Assembly (NCBI RefSeq): GCF_022513585.1
Contig: NZ_JAKWBF010000002.1
Location: 186,001 to 250,000, forward strand
DNA length: 64,000 nt
Direction: 5' to 3'
From: Gordonia gummivorans
GTDB lineage: Bacteria > Actinomycetota > Actinomycetes > Mycobacteriales > Mycobacteriaceae
In this document: one piece after another, positions 9,455-19,682 of the stretch
Position numbering within the stretch: position 1 is the stretch's first letter
Layout of the letters: the number at the start of each line of letters is the position of its first letter
Program-made: the position numbers and the translations under genes
Notes under the pieces: generated by a model
Seen by the model: only the letters and a program-made list of their open reading frames with translations
Databases searched by the model: none
Told to the model about the DNA's origin: nothing

Positions 9455-9619
9455 GGTCTCACTGCGTGGTCGAGCCCGACGAATCGCGGTATCGCGACAA
9501 AGTCCGGCGCCTACACTGGCAACGGTCATGGGTTCTTGTCGGCGACTGAAGACCGCGGCGCCACCGAAGCCCGTCACGGACCAGCAACTTCGGGTCCACC
9601 CGACAACGCTTGGAGTGTC

Positions 9620-10588
9620 ATGACACACCGGCCCACCTCCCTTCGCACACGTCTCGGAGCCATTCTCGCGGGCGTCACGGTGACCGCAGGTCTCGCCGCC
9701 GCAGTCGTTTCGGCGCCCGCATCGGCCGCGCCCTGTCCCGGCGCCACACCACCACGACTCGTGGGCAGCGTCCCGGGAGCCGCCCTCGAAGGGCTCACCG
9801 TCGACGCCGGCGGACGGCTCTACACCACAGATCTGTTCAGTGGCCGCGTCTATCGGCTCGACCGGCCCGGCGCACCGGCGATCCCGATCGCCCGCGTACC
9901 CGGCGGAAGCGGAGCCGGCGCGCTCGCCTGGACTCCCGGCGGCACGCTGCTCGTCGGATATGGAGCCGACCCCCGTGTGATCGTCGGCGACACCCTGCGA
10001 CACGCCGGCATCGCGCGACTCAACATCACCGATCTCGCGATCCGCCCCTGGGTGGGCGGCCTGTCCGCGGCCAATGGCATGGACGTCTCGGCGCGCGGAA
10101 CCGTGTACGCCACCAACGACTTCGGCAACCTGATCGGCCGAGTGTTCCCGAACGGATTCGTGCAGGCCGGGTGGGCGACATTTCCCAGCGCCAACGGTGC
10201 AGTTCTGAGCCGCGACGATCGCTGGCTCTACGTGTCACGCACCTTCGTCAACCCCGGCGTCAGCCGCATCTCGACAACGAATCCGCGAGTGGTGCAGAGC
10301 CTGCTGTCGGTCGGCGGCAACGCGACACCCGACGGCCTCACCCTCGACGCGCGCGGCCGTCCGATCGTCCCGTTCAATGCTGCTGGTGAGGTCGTCCGGA
10401 TCACCTCACCGGGTCGCTATTGCGTACTCGCGTCAGGAATGCCGCTGTCGAGCGTCGTCAGCTACGGACGCGGCGATCGCGGCTTCTCGTCTGGACGACT
10501 GTTCCGCGCAGGCTTCGACGGTCGGATCTACGAGATTCCGGGCGGGTTCAGCGCAGGCGCTACGGCGGCGATACCCGCCACCCGCTGA
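9620..10588 (+). CDS. Secreted SMP-30/gluconolactonase-like beta-propeller protein
   Basis: This 322-aa protein has a Sec signal peptide: basic start, hydrophobic core to about residue 28, then 'ASAAP' as the cleavage region. The mature part repeats short blade-like units such as 'LEGLTVDAGGRLYTTDLFSGRVYRL', 'NGMDVSARGTVYATNDFGNLIGRV' and 'PDGLTLDARGRPIVPFNAAGEVVRI', typical of six-bladed SMP-30/NHL propellers. One Cys near the mature N-terminus and one near the C-terminus could form a disulfide. It is divergent from ilvA. No substrate can be inferred; a lactonase-like or binding role is possible. Confidence 0.7.
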   Translation: MTHRPTSLRTRLGAILAGVTVTAGLAAAVVSAPASAAPCPGATPPRLVGSVPGAALEGLTVDAGGRLYTTDLFSGRVYRLDRPGAPAIPIARVPGGSGAGALAWTPGGTLLVGYGADPRVIVGDTLRHAGIARLNITDLAIRPWVGGLSAANGMDVSARGTVYATNDFGNLIGRVFPNGFVQAGWATFPSANGAVLSRDDRWLYVSRTFVNPGVSRISTTNPRVVQSLLSVGGNATPDGLTLDARGRPIVPFNAAGEVVRITSPGRYCVLASGMPLSSVVSYGRGDRGFSSGRLFRAGFDGRIYEIPGGFSAGATAAIPATR

Positions 10589-10609
10589 CCGGGCGCGGAA
10601 TTTGGGGTG

Positions 10610-10852
10610 CTACTCCGACGGTCGGAACCGGACGGCCAACGCTGCGACGGCGGGAAGTCGGGTGCCCCACCAGACGGCCAGGACGGCAAGAGCGGTCACC
10701 CACATCGTGGCCTGACCCGATTGCGTCACGATCAGGGTCATGAGTGCCGCGACAATACCCACGACGACGGCAGCCACCTTGTGAAACGGCCACTGCACGC
10801 CGGCAACATTCACGGTGGGCGCATCGCCACGACGTCCGACGACCGGATTCAC
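10610..10852 (-). CDS. Small two-helix membrane protein
   Basis: An 80-aa protein with two hydrophobic segments (about residues 25-43 and 49-66) and short polar ends, a probable small inner-membrane protein of unknown function. The start is a GTG at 10852; an in-frame stop lies 17 codons upstream, so the protein cannot be much longer. The only purine-rich AAGGAG is about 27 nt upstream, too far for a standard ribosome-binding site, so start and expression are uncertain. It lies downstream of the potassium channel gene on the same strand, separated by 118 bp. Confidence 0.5.
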   Translation of the reverse strand: MNPVVGRRGDAPTVNVAGVQWPFHKVAAVVVGIVAALMTLIVTQSGQATMWVTALAVLAVWWGTRLPAVAALAVRFRPSE

Positions 10853-10970
10853 GATCTGGATGAGCGTGGTGATCGACGTCTCCTTGGATGCGGCGGGCTA
10901 GAACACCACTGTAACCGATGTCGAAAAGAAATGTTCGGCTACCCGAAAACTATCCGTGGATGTTCGGAGA

Positions 10971-12668
10971 TCACACGCCGTGAGCGTCGGCGGACCTGGT
11001 GCCGCGCTGCAGGGTGGCCAGCAGCTCGTGGTACGGACCGACCAGGTACGCGGTGTCGCCTGCGGCAAGACGATCGTCGCGCCGAGGATGCTCGACGACC
11101 TCCCCGTTCGCGCTCTCGATGGCGATCACCCGCGTCTGCGTCGGCAGATCCGACATCGACGCGCCATCGAGCGCACTCCCGGCGCGCACCGAGACCCCAC
11201 CCACCATGAATGACCGCTGCCCCACCGAGAACGTGCCGGAGACGTCGAGGCCGAGTGCGGCGCCGATGAACCAGGGTGCCGCCAGTTCCACGGTCGACCG
11301 GACATGCGCGAAGCCGAAACGCCGAGCCACCGCGTCGCCGAGCGCGTGGTCGAATACCCGCAGCACCACGGGCACACCGGGTGCGTCGGCCGACCCCGAC
11401 CAGCGCACGCCGAGCGCTTCGCGCGCCGCGATGCCCGTCTCCACATTGACCATGTCGTCTTGCGTCAGAACCACGACCGCCGACGCACTCGAGATGCGCG
11501 CGTCGTCGAGGGTCTGGCGTACCGTCGCGTCGCCGAAGATCACCGGAACACCGAGATCGGCGGCAGTCGACAGATAACGGTTGGACTGGTCGCGTTCGAC
11601 GACGGCGACGTCGTATCCGAGCTGCCGCAGGTCGGCGGCGACCCGAATGCCGAACGATCCGAGCCCGACGACGATCACATGACCGGTGAACTGTCGCGCC
11701 CGACGCCGACCCGCGGACTGACCCAACCTCCGAGAGAGCAGGAGATCGGCGACGAAGGCCATCAGGATCGCGGTGGTCCCGACGCCGGCGAACATGAGGA
11801 CGATGGAGAACAATCGCAGCCACGTCGGCTGATCGACAAAGCTGAAGTCGCCGTAGCCGACCGTGGCAATCGTCTCGGTCGAGAAGTACAGGGCGTCCAC
11901 GAAACTCATGCCCGGCTTGTCGTATGTGTAGCGCAGCAGCAGGGTCGCACCGATGAGCAGGGTGAACGAGACCCCTAGTGCGCGAAACAAATTCGGGTTG
12001 ACGTCATCGCGGAAGTCCCGTACGGCCTGTGCCACGCGCATCGGACCGCGCGGCCGATGATGAGCGGCCCGCAGCGGATGCTCGGTCGAGATGCTCTGTC
12101 CGGCAAGCTCTTCTGCGGTACCGATCATCGCAACCCAGTCGCCTTCGGCGACCATCAGGTCGCGGCCCGGGCAGGCCACCACAGCACCCGGAGACGCAGC
12201 GAACTCCCCGCGGATGACCGCGACCGGCGCAAGGTCCCCGTAGAGCTCACGTAGCGTCCCGGTGCGCGGGGCACCCGCACCGGACACCACGAACTCCGTC
12301 CCGGCCACCGTGATCGAGTGGGTGGTGCGCGCCAGAGCGGCCTCGAGGACTGACGGAGCGGCCAGTTCGGCGACGTCGAGCACCGCACCCGGACCGTTGC
12401 CGTGCGCCACCGCTTCGCGCAGCACTCGATTCGACAGATGGGTCACCACCCGCACCTGCGGGTTGAGTTGTCTTGCCAGCAAAGCGATCTCGAGGTTCAC
12501 GGCATCGTCGGAGCCAGCGCATACCACTGCGGTCGCGGCCTGCACATCCACCGCTGCGAGGTCGGCGGCTGCGGCGATCATCGTGGTGGCGCTGCCCGCA
12601 CTCGACAGCTCTTCGACAATCCGCCTGGTCAGTGCGTCGTCGCCGTGCACGATGACGTTCGCGTCCAT
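10971..12668 (-). CDS. RCK-pore-RCK potassium channel / TrkA-N protein
   Basis: A 565-aa ion channel with an unusual order. Residues 1 to about 205 form an RCK/TrkA-N domain with a C-terminal TrkA-C-like part. A two-helix pore module follows (about 228-308), with a selectivity filter TVGYGD between the helices. A second RCK domain begins at 'GHVIVVGLGSFGIRVAADL' (GxGxxG nucleotide-binding loop) and ends with another TrkA-C-like segment. The filter marks it as K+-selective. Known 2TM-RCK channels (MthK, GsuK) normally place RCK domains only after the pore, so the N-terminal RCK is notable. It is tandem to dnaE, 51 bp downstream of its stop. No regulator is adjacent. Confidence 0.85.
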   Translation of the reverse strand: MDANVIVHGDDALTRRIVEELSSAGSATTMIAAAADLAAVDVQAATAVVCAGSDDAVNLEIALLARQLNPQVRVVTHLSNRVLREAVAHGNGPGAVLDVAELAAPSVLEAALARTTHSITVAGTEFVVSGAGAPRTGTLRELYGDLAPVAVIRGEFAASPGAVVACPGRDLMVAEGDWVAMIGTAEELAGQSISTEHPLRAAHHRPRGPMRVAQAVRDFRDDVNPNLFRALGVSFTLLIGATLLLRYTYDKPGMSFVDALYFSTETIATVGYGDFSFVDQPTWLRLFSIVLMFAGVGTTAILMAFVADLLLSRRLGQSAGRRRARQFTGHVIVVGLGSFGIRVAADLRQLGYDVAVVERDQSNRYLSTAADLGVPVIFGDATVRQTLDDARISSASAVVVLTQDDMVNVETGIAAREALGVRWSGSADAPGVPVVLRVFDHALGDAVARRFGFAHVRSTVELAAPWFIGAALGLDVSGTFSVGQRSFMVGGVSVRAGSALDGASMSDLPTQTRVIAIESANGEVVEHPRRDDRLAAGDTAYLVGPYHELLATLQRGTRSADAHGV

Positions 12669-12719
12669 CGGTAGAGACTACTCAGCGGACGGGTCGTCGT
12701 GCATGGTGAACGACACGCC

Positions 12720-15700
12720 CTAGCTGAGGCAGCTAGGCCCGAGCAGCGCCTTGAGATCCCCCATCAGCGCCGAACTCGGCGTCACCCGCAGCGACTCGGT
12801 GAGCCGCAGCTGTGTTTGACGTTCGTCGCTGATCAGCGTCACGTGAACATCGGCCGTGCCCGGATGCCGAGTGAGTACCTGCTTGAGTGCCTGGACCCGG
12901 TCGGGGGTGCACAGGCGAGCGGGCAGCGTCAGCGCGACCGGCTTGCTCGCGCCTGCGGCACTGAGATCCGGCACGGCCAGATCGTTGGCGCTGATCATCA
13001 TGCTGTCGTCGCGCAGGTTCACCCGTGCCTTGATGAGCACGATGTTGTCGGCGACGATGTCCATCCCGTACGCCGCAAAGGCCCGCGGGAAGAAGTACAC
13101 CTCGACGCCACCGACCATGTCCTCGAGGGTGACCGCAGCCCACGGTTCGCCCTTCTTGTTGACCCGTCTCGTCACCGACGAGATGATGCCGCCGATGGTG
13201 ATCTGTGCCCCGTCGGCGATGTTGCCCTCGAGAAGGGTGGTGATCGACGTGTCGGTGTGCGCGGCGATGGCATGTTCGACGCCGCTCAGCGGGTGCCCGG
13301 AGACATAGAGTCCCAACATCTCTCGTTCGATGGCGAGTTTGTGCTTGGAATCCCATTCCTCGTCGGGCACCTTGACGGCGAAGACTTCCGCCATGGTTTC
13401 ATCGGCGCCGCCGGCATCGCCGAAGAGATCGAACTGTCCGATCGCCTCGGCCTTCTTGGTGCCGAGCACGGATTCGACCGCCTCGCCATGCACCAGGAAC
13501 AGCCCCTTGCGGGGATGCGACAGCGAATCGAAGGCACCGGCCTTGATCAGCGACTCCGTCACCTTCTTGTTGCAGGCGGTGACGTCGATCTTCCCGAGAT
13601 AGTCCGAGAAGCTGGTGAACTTGCCCTTGTCGTCGCGCGCGGTGAGGATCGAGCCGACCACGCCGCTTCCGACGTTGCGAATCGCCGCGAGCCCGAAGCG
13701 GATGTCGGTGCCGACGGCGGCGAAGTTGCGCTGCGACTCGTTGACGTCCGGGGGCAGCACGGTGATCCCGAGCTTGCGGCAGTCCGAGAGATAGATGGCG
13801 GCCTTGTCCTTGTCGTCGCCCACCGACGTCAGCAGACCGGCCATGTATTCGGCGGGATAGTTCGCCTTGAGGTAGGCCGTCCAGAACGATACGAGTCCGT
13901 AGCCGGCGGCGTGCGACTTGTTGAACGCGTAGCCGGCGAACGGGAGCACCGTGTCCCAGAGCGCGGTGATGGCTCCCTGGGAGAATCCGTTGGTGCGCAT
14001 GCCCTCCGCGAAGCCGTCGTATGCCTCGTCGAGGATCTCTTTCTTCTTCTTACCCATCGCGCGACGGAGCAGGTCGGCCTGTCCGAGCGAGTAGCCCGCG
14101 ACCTTCTGCGCGATCTGCATGATCTGCTCTTGATAGACGATCAGACCGTAGGTCTCGGCGAGGATCTCCTTCAACGGCTCCTCGAGCTCGGGATGAATCG
14201 GCTTGATGTCTTGCAGACCGTTCTTACGCTTGGCGTAGTCGGTGTGCGCGTTCACGCCCATCGGACCCGGGCGATACAACGCGAGCACGGCCACGATGTC
14301 CTCGAAACCGGTGGGCTGCATCAACTTCAGGAGTTCTCGCATCGCCGCACCGTCGAGCTGGAAGACGCCGAGCGTGTCGCCGCGGGCCAACAGCTCGTAG
14401 GTCTTGGTGTCCTCGAGCGGCAGGGCGTCGAGGTCGAGGTCGACGCCGCGGTTGGTCTTGATGTTCTCCAGGGCATCGCCGATGACGGTCAGGTTGCGCA
14501 GACCGAGGAAGTCCATCTTGAGGAGGCCGATGTCCTCACACGACGGGTAATCCCAGCCGGTGATGATCGCGCCGTCCTGAGCGCGTTTCCACACCGGGAT
14601 GGCATCGGTCAACGGCTCCGACGACATGATCACCGCACACGCGTGGACACCCGCGTTGCGGATCAGCCCCTCGAGTCCGAGTGCCGTGTCGTAGATCTTC
14701 TTGACGTCCGGATCGGTTTCGATGAGGGCACGAACCTCGGCGGCCTCGTTGAACCGCTCGTGCTCGGAATTGGTGATGCCCCACACCGGGATGTCCTTGG
14801 CCATGATGGGTGGCGGCAGGGCCTTGGTGATGCGGTCGGCGATGGCGAATCCCGGCTGGCCGAACTGGACTCGGGCCGAGTCCTTGATGGCGGCCTTGGT
14901 CTTGATGGTGCCGAAGGTGATGACCTGGGCGACCTTGTCGACTCCCCACCGCGTCGTGGCGTAACGCACCATCTCGCCGCGACGACGGTCGTCGAAGTCG
15001 ATGTCGATATCGGGCATCGACACACGTTCGGGATTGAGGAATCGCTCGAACAGCAGTCCGTGCGGGATCGGGTCGATGTTGGTGATGCCCAACGCCCAGG
15101 CGACCAGCGACCCCGCCGCCGAACCGCGGCCCGGACCGACCCGGATACCGACTTCCTGCGCATGCCGGATCAGATCGCCGACCACTAGGAAGTAGGCGGG
15201 GAACCCCATCTGGATGATGACATCGAGTTCGTAGTTGGCGCGTTCGGAATAGTCCTGCGGCACCGGCTGTCCGGGGAACCGCCGTTCGGCGAGGCCCTTG
15301 GCGACCTCCTTGCGCAGCCAGGTCTGCTGCGACTCCCCCTCGGGGACGTCGAAGACCGGCATCCGGTCGCGATGGGTGAAGACGTCGGAGTAGCTCTGCA
15401 CCCGCTCGCCTATTTCCAGGGTGTTGTCGCAGGCACCGGGGACCACCGAATCCCACTGGTCGCGCATCTCCTGCGCCGACTTGAGGTAGTAGCCGTCGCC
15501 GTCGAACTTGAACCGGGTCGGATCCGTGAGCGTCTTGCCGGTCTGCACACACAGCAAGGCCTCATGCGCCGCGGCGTGGTCCTTGGTGACGTAGTGGCAG
15601 TCGTTGGTGACGATCGGTTTGATGCCGAGCTTGCGGCCGATCTCCAGCAGCCCTTCGCGAACACGACGCTCGATCTCGAGTCCGTGCTCCATCAGCTCAA

Positions 15701-16262
15701 GGTAGAAGTTCTCCTTGCCGAAGATCTCCTGCCACTTCGCGGCCGCCTCGAGCGCCTCTCGCTCGTGCCCGAGACGCAGGCGGGTCTGCACCTCGCCGGA
15801 CGGGCAGCCGGTGGTGGCGATGATGCCCTCGGCGTATTGCGCGATGAGTTCGTCGTCCATCCGGGCCCACTTGCCGAGTTGACCCTCGATGGACGCCAGC
15901 GACGACAGCTTGAACAGGTTGCGCAGCCCCGTCGCATTCTCGGCGACCATCGTCATGTGCGTGTAGGCACCGCTACCGGAGACGTCGTCACCCTTCTGGT
16001 CGCGGGTACCCCAGGTCACGCGCTTGGTGTCGAATCGCGAGCCGGGAGCGATGTAGGCCTCGATACCGATGATCGGCTTGATGTCGTTTTTGACCGCGGT
16101 GTTGTAGAACTCGCTGGCGCCGAACATGTTTCCGTGGTCGGTCATGCCGATCGCGTTCATCCCCAGCCGTTTGGCCTCCGCGAACAGCGGCGACACCTTG
16201 GCGGCACCGTCGAGCATCGAGTACTCGGTGTGGTTGTGCAGGTGAACGAACGAATCGGTCAC
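12720..16262 (-). CDS. dnaE1: DNA polymerase III alpha subunit
   Basis: Replicative C-family DNA polymerase (1180 aa, as in M. tuberculosis DnaE1). The N-terminal PHP domain begins '[16 protein letters not shown]' and includes 'MTDHGNM', the proofreading/metal site in mycobacterial DnaE1. The palm contains '[12 protein letters not shown]', carrying catalytic aspartates. Thumb, fingers, helix-hairpin-helix and an OB fold ('[16 protein letters not shown]') follow in the usual order, with a short tau-binding tail. The start ATG at 16262 matches the family N-terminus. It is the last gene of the backbone block shared with the kinase, rluD-like and lspA genes. Confidence 0.97.
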   Translation of the reverse strand: MTDSFVHLHNHTEYSMLDGAAKVSPLFAEAKRLGMNAIGMTDHGNMFGASEFYNTAVKNDIKPIIGIEAYIAPGSRFDTKRVTWGTRDQKGDDVSGSGAYTHMTMVAENATGLRNLFKLSSLASIEGQLGKWARMDDELIAQYAEGIIATTGCPSGEVQTRLRLGHEREALEAAAKWQEIFGKENFYLELMEHGLEIERRVREGLLEIGRKLGIKPIVTNDCHYVTKDHAAAHEALLCVQTGKTLTDPTRFKFDGDGYYLKSAQEMRDQWDSVVPGACDNTLEIGERVQSYSDVFTHRDRMPVFDVPEGESQQTWLRKEVAKGLAERRFPGQPVPQDYSERANYELDVIIQMGFPAYFLVVGDLIRHAQEVGIRVGPGRGSAAGSLVAWALGITNIDPIPHGLLFERFLNPERVSMPDIDIDFDDRRRGEMVRYATTRWGVDKVAQVITFGTIKTKAAIKDSARVQFGQPGFAIADRITKALPPPIMAKDIPVWGITNSEHERFNEAAEVRALIETDPDVKKIYDTALGLEGLIRNAGVHACAVIMSSEPLTDAIPVWKRAQDGAIITGWDYPSCEDIGLLKMDFLGLRNLTVIGDALENIKTNRGVDLDLDALPLEDTKTYELLARGDTLGVFQLDGAAMRELLKLMQPTGFEDIVAVLALYRPGPMGVNAHTDYAKRKNGLQDIKPIHPELEEPLKEILAETYGLIVYQEQIMQIAQKVAGYSLGQADLLRRAMGKKKKEILDEAYDGFAEGMRTNGFSQGAITALWDTVLPFAGYAFNKSHAAGYGLVSFWTAYLKANYPAEYMAGLLTSVGDDKDKAAIYLSDCRKLGITVLPPDVNESQRNFAAVGTDIRFGLAAIRNVGSGVVGSILTARDDKGKFTSFSDYLGKIDVTACNKKVTESLIKAGAFDSLSHPRKGLFLVHGEAVESVLGTKKAEAIGQFDLFGDAGGADETMAEVFAVKVPDEEWDSKHKLAIEREMLGLYVSGHPLSGVEHAIAAHTDTSITTLLEGNIADGAQITIGGIISSVTRRVNKKGEPWAAVTLEDMVGGVEVYFFPRAFAAYGMDIVADNIVLIKARVNLRDDSMMISANDLAVPDLSAAGASKPVALTLPARLCTPDRVQALKQVLTRHPGTADVHVTLISDERQTQLRLTESLRVTPSSALMGDLKALLGPSCLS

Positions 16263-16554
16263 GGTGCCCCTTCTGCTTCGTCGGACTGCCAGTGTTCCAG
16301 GTCGGGTTTTCCGGATACGACGGCCCCGCGGAGCGCGGCGTCACGGAAAGCCTGGTCCACTGTATGTCCTCGTGCCGACACTCACGGACAGGCGCGGCGG
16401 GCCGTGACAGATGTGGCCACCGTGACGTTCAATCCGGGCCCGAAACCGAGTCGGCTCGCGACAACCGGTGCCGAATTGGAGAACGCGCGTGCTGCAGCAC
16501 TCGCGTTCTCCAATTCAACTCGATTCCTGGCGCGGTGGTCACCGACTCTTCGGA
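16263..16554. repeat. Intergenic palindromic repeat, family A copy 1
   Basis: This 292-bp gap between the kinase stop and the dnaE start contains a 44-nt near-perfect palindrome at 16473-16516 centred on CTGCAG, with one mismatched pair. Its arms begin GAATTGGAGAACGCG. The right half and the next 25 nt (16489 to about 16540) recur nearly unchanged at 40247-40295. The hairpin lies 39 bp downstream of the kinase stop, so it could terminate that transcript, although no U-tract follows it. The dnaE promoter must lie in the remaining 210 bp; I see no clear boxes. Confidence 0.8.
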
Positions 16555-18048
16555 TCAGAGCACGACACCGAGCACGATCGCCGTCACCAGGATCAGCAGC
16601 ACGACCGCGACGATGGCGATGATCACCCCCGGATCGGGTCCGGTGGACGGTGGGGCCTGCGGTGCGCGCGGCGGTGGGGGTACCGCCGGACGACGATCGA
16701 GCGGGCCCGAGGAGGCACCAGGAATGGTCGGCGGCGCACCACCACGATTCGGTCCGGCGTGCAGCGGGCCAGAAGGGTTCGGTGCAGAAGGGTTCGGTGC
16801 AGAAGGGTTCGGTGCTGAAGGGGGCGGCCGCACCGGGTCGCGCGGTGGGGCACTCACATGGTCGTCGGTCTGCCGACGACGAACCGGGTCCGACGGCACC
16901 GCGTTGGGCGACACCTGGGTCTGCTGCCACGCCGTCAACTCCCCACGGCGAGGATCACCACTGCGGGGAGCGTCGCGATGTCGAGATCCGTCGCCGGGTC
17001 GTGGGCCGGCGGGCGGCGGTTGCCGTCGCGGCGGCGGCCCGACGCGGGGTGGACCCGGGATCCCCGGAGCTCCGGGGCGACGCGGGCCGTGCGCAGCGGG
17101 TTGCGGAAACCGGGGCTCATGTTGCCGGGGCGCCGGATGCGGTGGCCGCGGCGCGGGCCTCGCCGGCCGTGGCCGCACGGCGACTGCGAGGGCGTCGGCG
17201 AATTCCCGGCACGTCCCGAACCGGGCACCGGGCGACTTCGCCATGGCCTTGGCGATGACGGCGTCGACCGCCGGACTGACACCGCTCGTCGCGTCCGACA
17301 CCCTGGGCACCGGGGATTTCAGGTGAGCTGCGATGACCGCACCGGTGTCGCGGTCGTCGAAGGGAACCTTGCCGACCAGCAGGTGGAAAGCCGTGGCCGC
17401 CAACGAGTACTGGTCGGTGGTGCCGTCCAGGGTCTCTCCGGACAATTGATCTGGTGACGCATAGGAGAGCGTTGCCAGGACCGTGCCGACGGAGGTGAGT
17501 CCCTCGACATCGTCGGTGATCTTGGCGACACCAAAGTCTGCCAGCACCACCCGCTGCTCGTCGGCGTCGTCCTCCGGCTCGCTGGTCGACAGCAAGATGT
17601 TGGCCGGTTTGATGTCGCGGTGCAGGAGATTGCGTCGGTGTGCGTAGTCAAGCCCATGCGCGATCTCGGTCACGATGTGCGACACCCGCCGCGGATCGAG
17701 TCGGCCTTTGGCGGCGACCTCACGCGCGGCGTCGGTCCCGGGCACATACTGCATCGCAATCCAGAGCAGATCCCGACCGGCCGCCGAGTCGCCGGTCGGA
17801 ACGGAGGCGCGTCCGCGGTTGTGCACGGTGACGATATTCGGATGATCGAGAGTCGCCGCGACCTCTGCCTCGCGCAGGAATCGGCGCCGGAACTGCTGAT
17901 CCGACGCGCCGCCCGACGCGGACAGGACCTTCAGTGCATCCGACCGCGGCAGTTCGGGATGGCGAGCCAGGTAGACAGCACCCATCCCGCCACTGCCGAG
18001 TACCCGCTCGATGCGATACCCGGCGACGGATGTTCCCGGCTCCAGCAC
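16555..18048 (-). CDS. Membrane-anchored serine/threonine protein kinase
   Basis: A Hanks-type kinase of 497 aa. Glycine loop 'VLGSGGMGAVYLA', catalytic loop 'LLHRDIKPANILL', 'LADFGVAKI' and the activation segment are intact, so the kinase should be active. After the kinase domain (to about residue 290) comes a roughly 180-residue Pro/Arg-rich juxtamembrane linker containing three tandem PNPSA-type units, encoded by 15-bp DNA repeats at 16785-16815. A final hydrophobic segment ends the protein with no extracellular sensor (no PASTA). The GTG at 18048 is only 1 nt after a GGAGG, which is unusually close. A nearby start or leaderless translation is possible. Confidence 0.88.
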   Translation of the reverse strand: MLEPGTSVAGYRIERVLGSGGMGAVYLARHPELPRSDALKVLSASGGASDQQFRRRFLREAEVAATLDHPNIVTVHNRGRASVPTGDSAAGRDLLWIAMQYVPGTDAAREVAAKGRLDPRRVSHIVTEIAHGLDYAHRRNLLHRDIKPANILLSTSEPEDDADEQRVVLADFGVAKITDDVEGLTSVGTVLATLSYASPDQLSGETLDGTTDQYSLAATAFHLLVGKVPFDDRDTGAVIAAHLKSPVPRVSDATSGVSPAVDAVIAKAMAKSPGARFGTCREFADALAVAVRPRPARPAPRPPHPAPRQHEPRFPQPAAHGPRRPGAPGIPGPPRVGPPPRRQPPPAGPRPGDGSRHRDAPRSGDPRRGELTAWQQTQVSPNAVPSDPVRRRQTDDHVSAPPRDPVRPPPSAPNPSAPNPSAPNPSGPLHAGPNRGGAPPTIPGASSGPLDRRPAVPPPPRAPQAPPSTGPDPGVIIAIVAVVLLILVTAIVLGVVL

Positions 18049-18088
18049 CCTCCAAGGCTACCGAGAACCCCCGTCAGGTTTCATCTCA

Positions 18089-19015
18089 TTAGGTCGCCCG
18101 GAGGACGTCGAGCGCGTGTTGCAGATCGGCCGGATAGTCGCTTGTGAACTCGACACGCCGGCCGTCGGCCGGGTGAGCGAAGGCCAGCGAACGGGCGTGC
18201 AGCCACTGTCGTTCCAGGCCCAGGCGTTTGGCGAGGACCGGGTCGGCGCCGTAGGTCGGGTCACCGCAGCACGGATGGTGCAGCGCCGAAAAATGCACCC
18301 GAATCTGGTGCGTACGACCGGTTTCCAGATGCACGTCGAGCAACGACGCCGACGCGAACATTTCGAGGGTGTCGTAGTGGGTGATGCTCGGTTTGCCGTT
18401 CGCGGTCACGGCGAAGCGCCAGTCGTTGCCGCGATGGCGGCCGATCGGTGCGTCGATGGTGCCCGACGGCGGATCGAGATGGCCTTGTACGAGCGCGTGG
18501 TATCCCTTGTCGACGGTCCGCTGTTTGAATGCCCGCTTGAGGATGGTGTAGGCACGCTCGGAGACCGCGACCACCATGACACCGGACGTGCCGACGTCGA
18601 GTCTGTGCACGATGCCCTGCCGCTCGTGCGCGCCCGACGTCGAGATCCGGTAGCCGGCCGCCGCGAGAGCGCCGATGACCGTCGGGCCGCTCCACCCGAG
18701 CGACGGATGTGCCGCCACCCCCACCGGCTTGTCGACGACCACGATGTCGGAGTCGTGGTAGATGACCTCGAGATCCTCGACCGGTGTCGGTTCGATCTGC
18801 AGCGGCTCGTCCGGCTCCGGAAGCGTCACGTGCAGCATCGTGCCGGCGGCGAGGCGGTGTGATTTGCCGACCGCGATCCCGTCGACCGTCACGTCGCCGT
18901 CGTCGGCGAGACCCGCGACGACCGTTCTGGACAGTCCGAGCATCCGGGCGACCCCGGCGTCGAGCCGCATCCCGTCGAGACCGTCGGGAACCGGCACCAA
19001 CCGTGACTCACGCAT
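18089..19015 (-). CDS. RluA/RluD-family 23S rRNA pseudouridine synthase
   Basis: A 308-aa enzyme that isomerises uridine to pseudouridine in rRNA. An S4-like RNA-binding domain (about residues 10-75) precedes the catalytic domain with '[17 protein letters not shown]' (catalytic Asp in HRLD) and '[14 protein letters not shown]'. It is the counterpart of M. tuberculosis Rv1540, which also follows lspA. The ATG at 19015 overlaps the lspA stop by 8 bp, indicating one transcript. RluD-type specificity (helix 69) is likely but not proven by sequence. Confidence 0.92.
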   Translation of the reverse strand: MRESRLVPVPDGLDGMRLDAGVARMLGLSRTVVAGLADDGDVTVDGIAVGKSHRLAAGTMLHVTLPEPDEPLQIEPTPVEDLEVIYHDSDIVVVDKPVGVAAHPSLGWSGPTVIGALAAAGYRISTSGAHERQGIVHRLDVGTSGVMVVAVSERAYTILKRAFKQRTVDKGYHALVQGHLDPPSGTIDAPIGRHRGNDWRFAVTANGKPSITHYDTLEMFASASLLDVHLETGRTHQIRVHFSALHHPCCGDPTYGADPVLAKRLGLERQWLHARSLAFAHPADGRRVEFTSDYPADLQHALDVLRAT

Positions 19016-19670
19016 GGCTGCCGTCTCCTGTCTGGGCATCTTTCTCCGACGGTGAGACGTCGCCGCCGTTCTCGTCGCCGCCGTTCTCGTCGCCGCGACT
19101 GTGCCGCGCCGCCCAGCCGGTCCGCGTGCCGTCGTAGTCGTACCCGAGGGCCGAGAGCACCACCAGCAGGATCGCGCCGCACACGACCGCCGAGTCTGCG
19201 ACGTTGAACACCGGCCACCAACCGACCTTGACGAAGTCGACAACGTGGCCTTGCAGTGGTTGTGGCGCGCGGAAGATCCGGTCGATGAGGTTGCCGATCG
19301 CGCCGCCGAGCACCATGCCGAGGCCCAGGACCCACCAGGCCGATCGCAACCGGCCGCTGTATCGCACGATCACGACGACCACCACGAGCGCGATGATCGA
19401 GAGAATCCAGGTGTAGCCGGACGCCATCGAGAAGGCCGCGCCGCTGTTGCGGACCAGCCAGAGTTCGACGTTGTCGCCGATGACCTGCACCGCAACACCC
19501 GGTTCGAGCAGTTCCACGGCGAGCGTCTTGGTCAGCAGATCCAGACCCACCACGGTGAGCGCGACCGCGAGCAAGGTCAGCATCACTCGCCTCGAACGGC
19601 CGCCGCGAGTGTCGGCGGAAGGATCTGGTGCAACGTCATCCACCACCTCATCATCCATGATGGGTCGCAT
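19008..19670 (-). CDS. lspA: Lipoprotein signal peptidase (signal peptidase II)
   Basis: LspA cleaves diacylglyceryl prolipoproteins before the lipobox cysteine in the membrane. Four hydrophobic helices are visible, with the conserved '[10 protein letters not shown]', '[13 protein letters not shown]' and '[13 protein letters not shown]'; the Asp residues of the last two are the catalytic pair. The Arg/Asp-rich tail includes a 12-bp tandem repeat coding GDENG. The ATG at 19670 gives 220 aa; an internal ATG at 19658 is equally plausible. The divergent neighbour encodes a lipoprotein, a natural LspA substrate. Confidence 0.95.
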   Translation of the reverse strand: MRPIMDDEVVDDVAPDPSADTRGGRSRRVMLTLLAVALTVVGLDLLTKTLAVELLEPGVAVQVIGDNVELWLVRNSGAAFSMASGYTWILSIIALVVVVVIVRYSGRLRSAWWVLGLGMVLGGAIGNLIDRIFRAPQPLQGHVVDFVKVGWWPVFNVADSAVVCGAILLVVLSALGYDYDGTRTGWAARHSRGDENGGDENGGDVSPSEKDAQTGDGSHA

Positions 19671-19682
19671 ACGCTGGCTGCC

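Noticed and set aside
8438..9619. Long N-terminal extension of the secreted propeller gene on the plus strand
   Set aside because: The open frame upstream of 9620 is antisense to ilvA; the signal peptide begins at the ATG at 9620, which is the real start.
12699..15188. 829-codon open frame on the plus strand
   Set aside because: It lies entirely antisense to dnaE. It is the GC-skew shadow of that gene, with Arg/Gly/His-rich translation and no known domain.
16292..17326. 344-codon open frame over the kinase C-terminus
   Set aside because: Antisense to the Pro-rich linker of the kinase; codon pattern and glycine/arginine excess point to a shadow.
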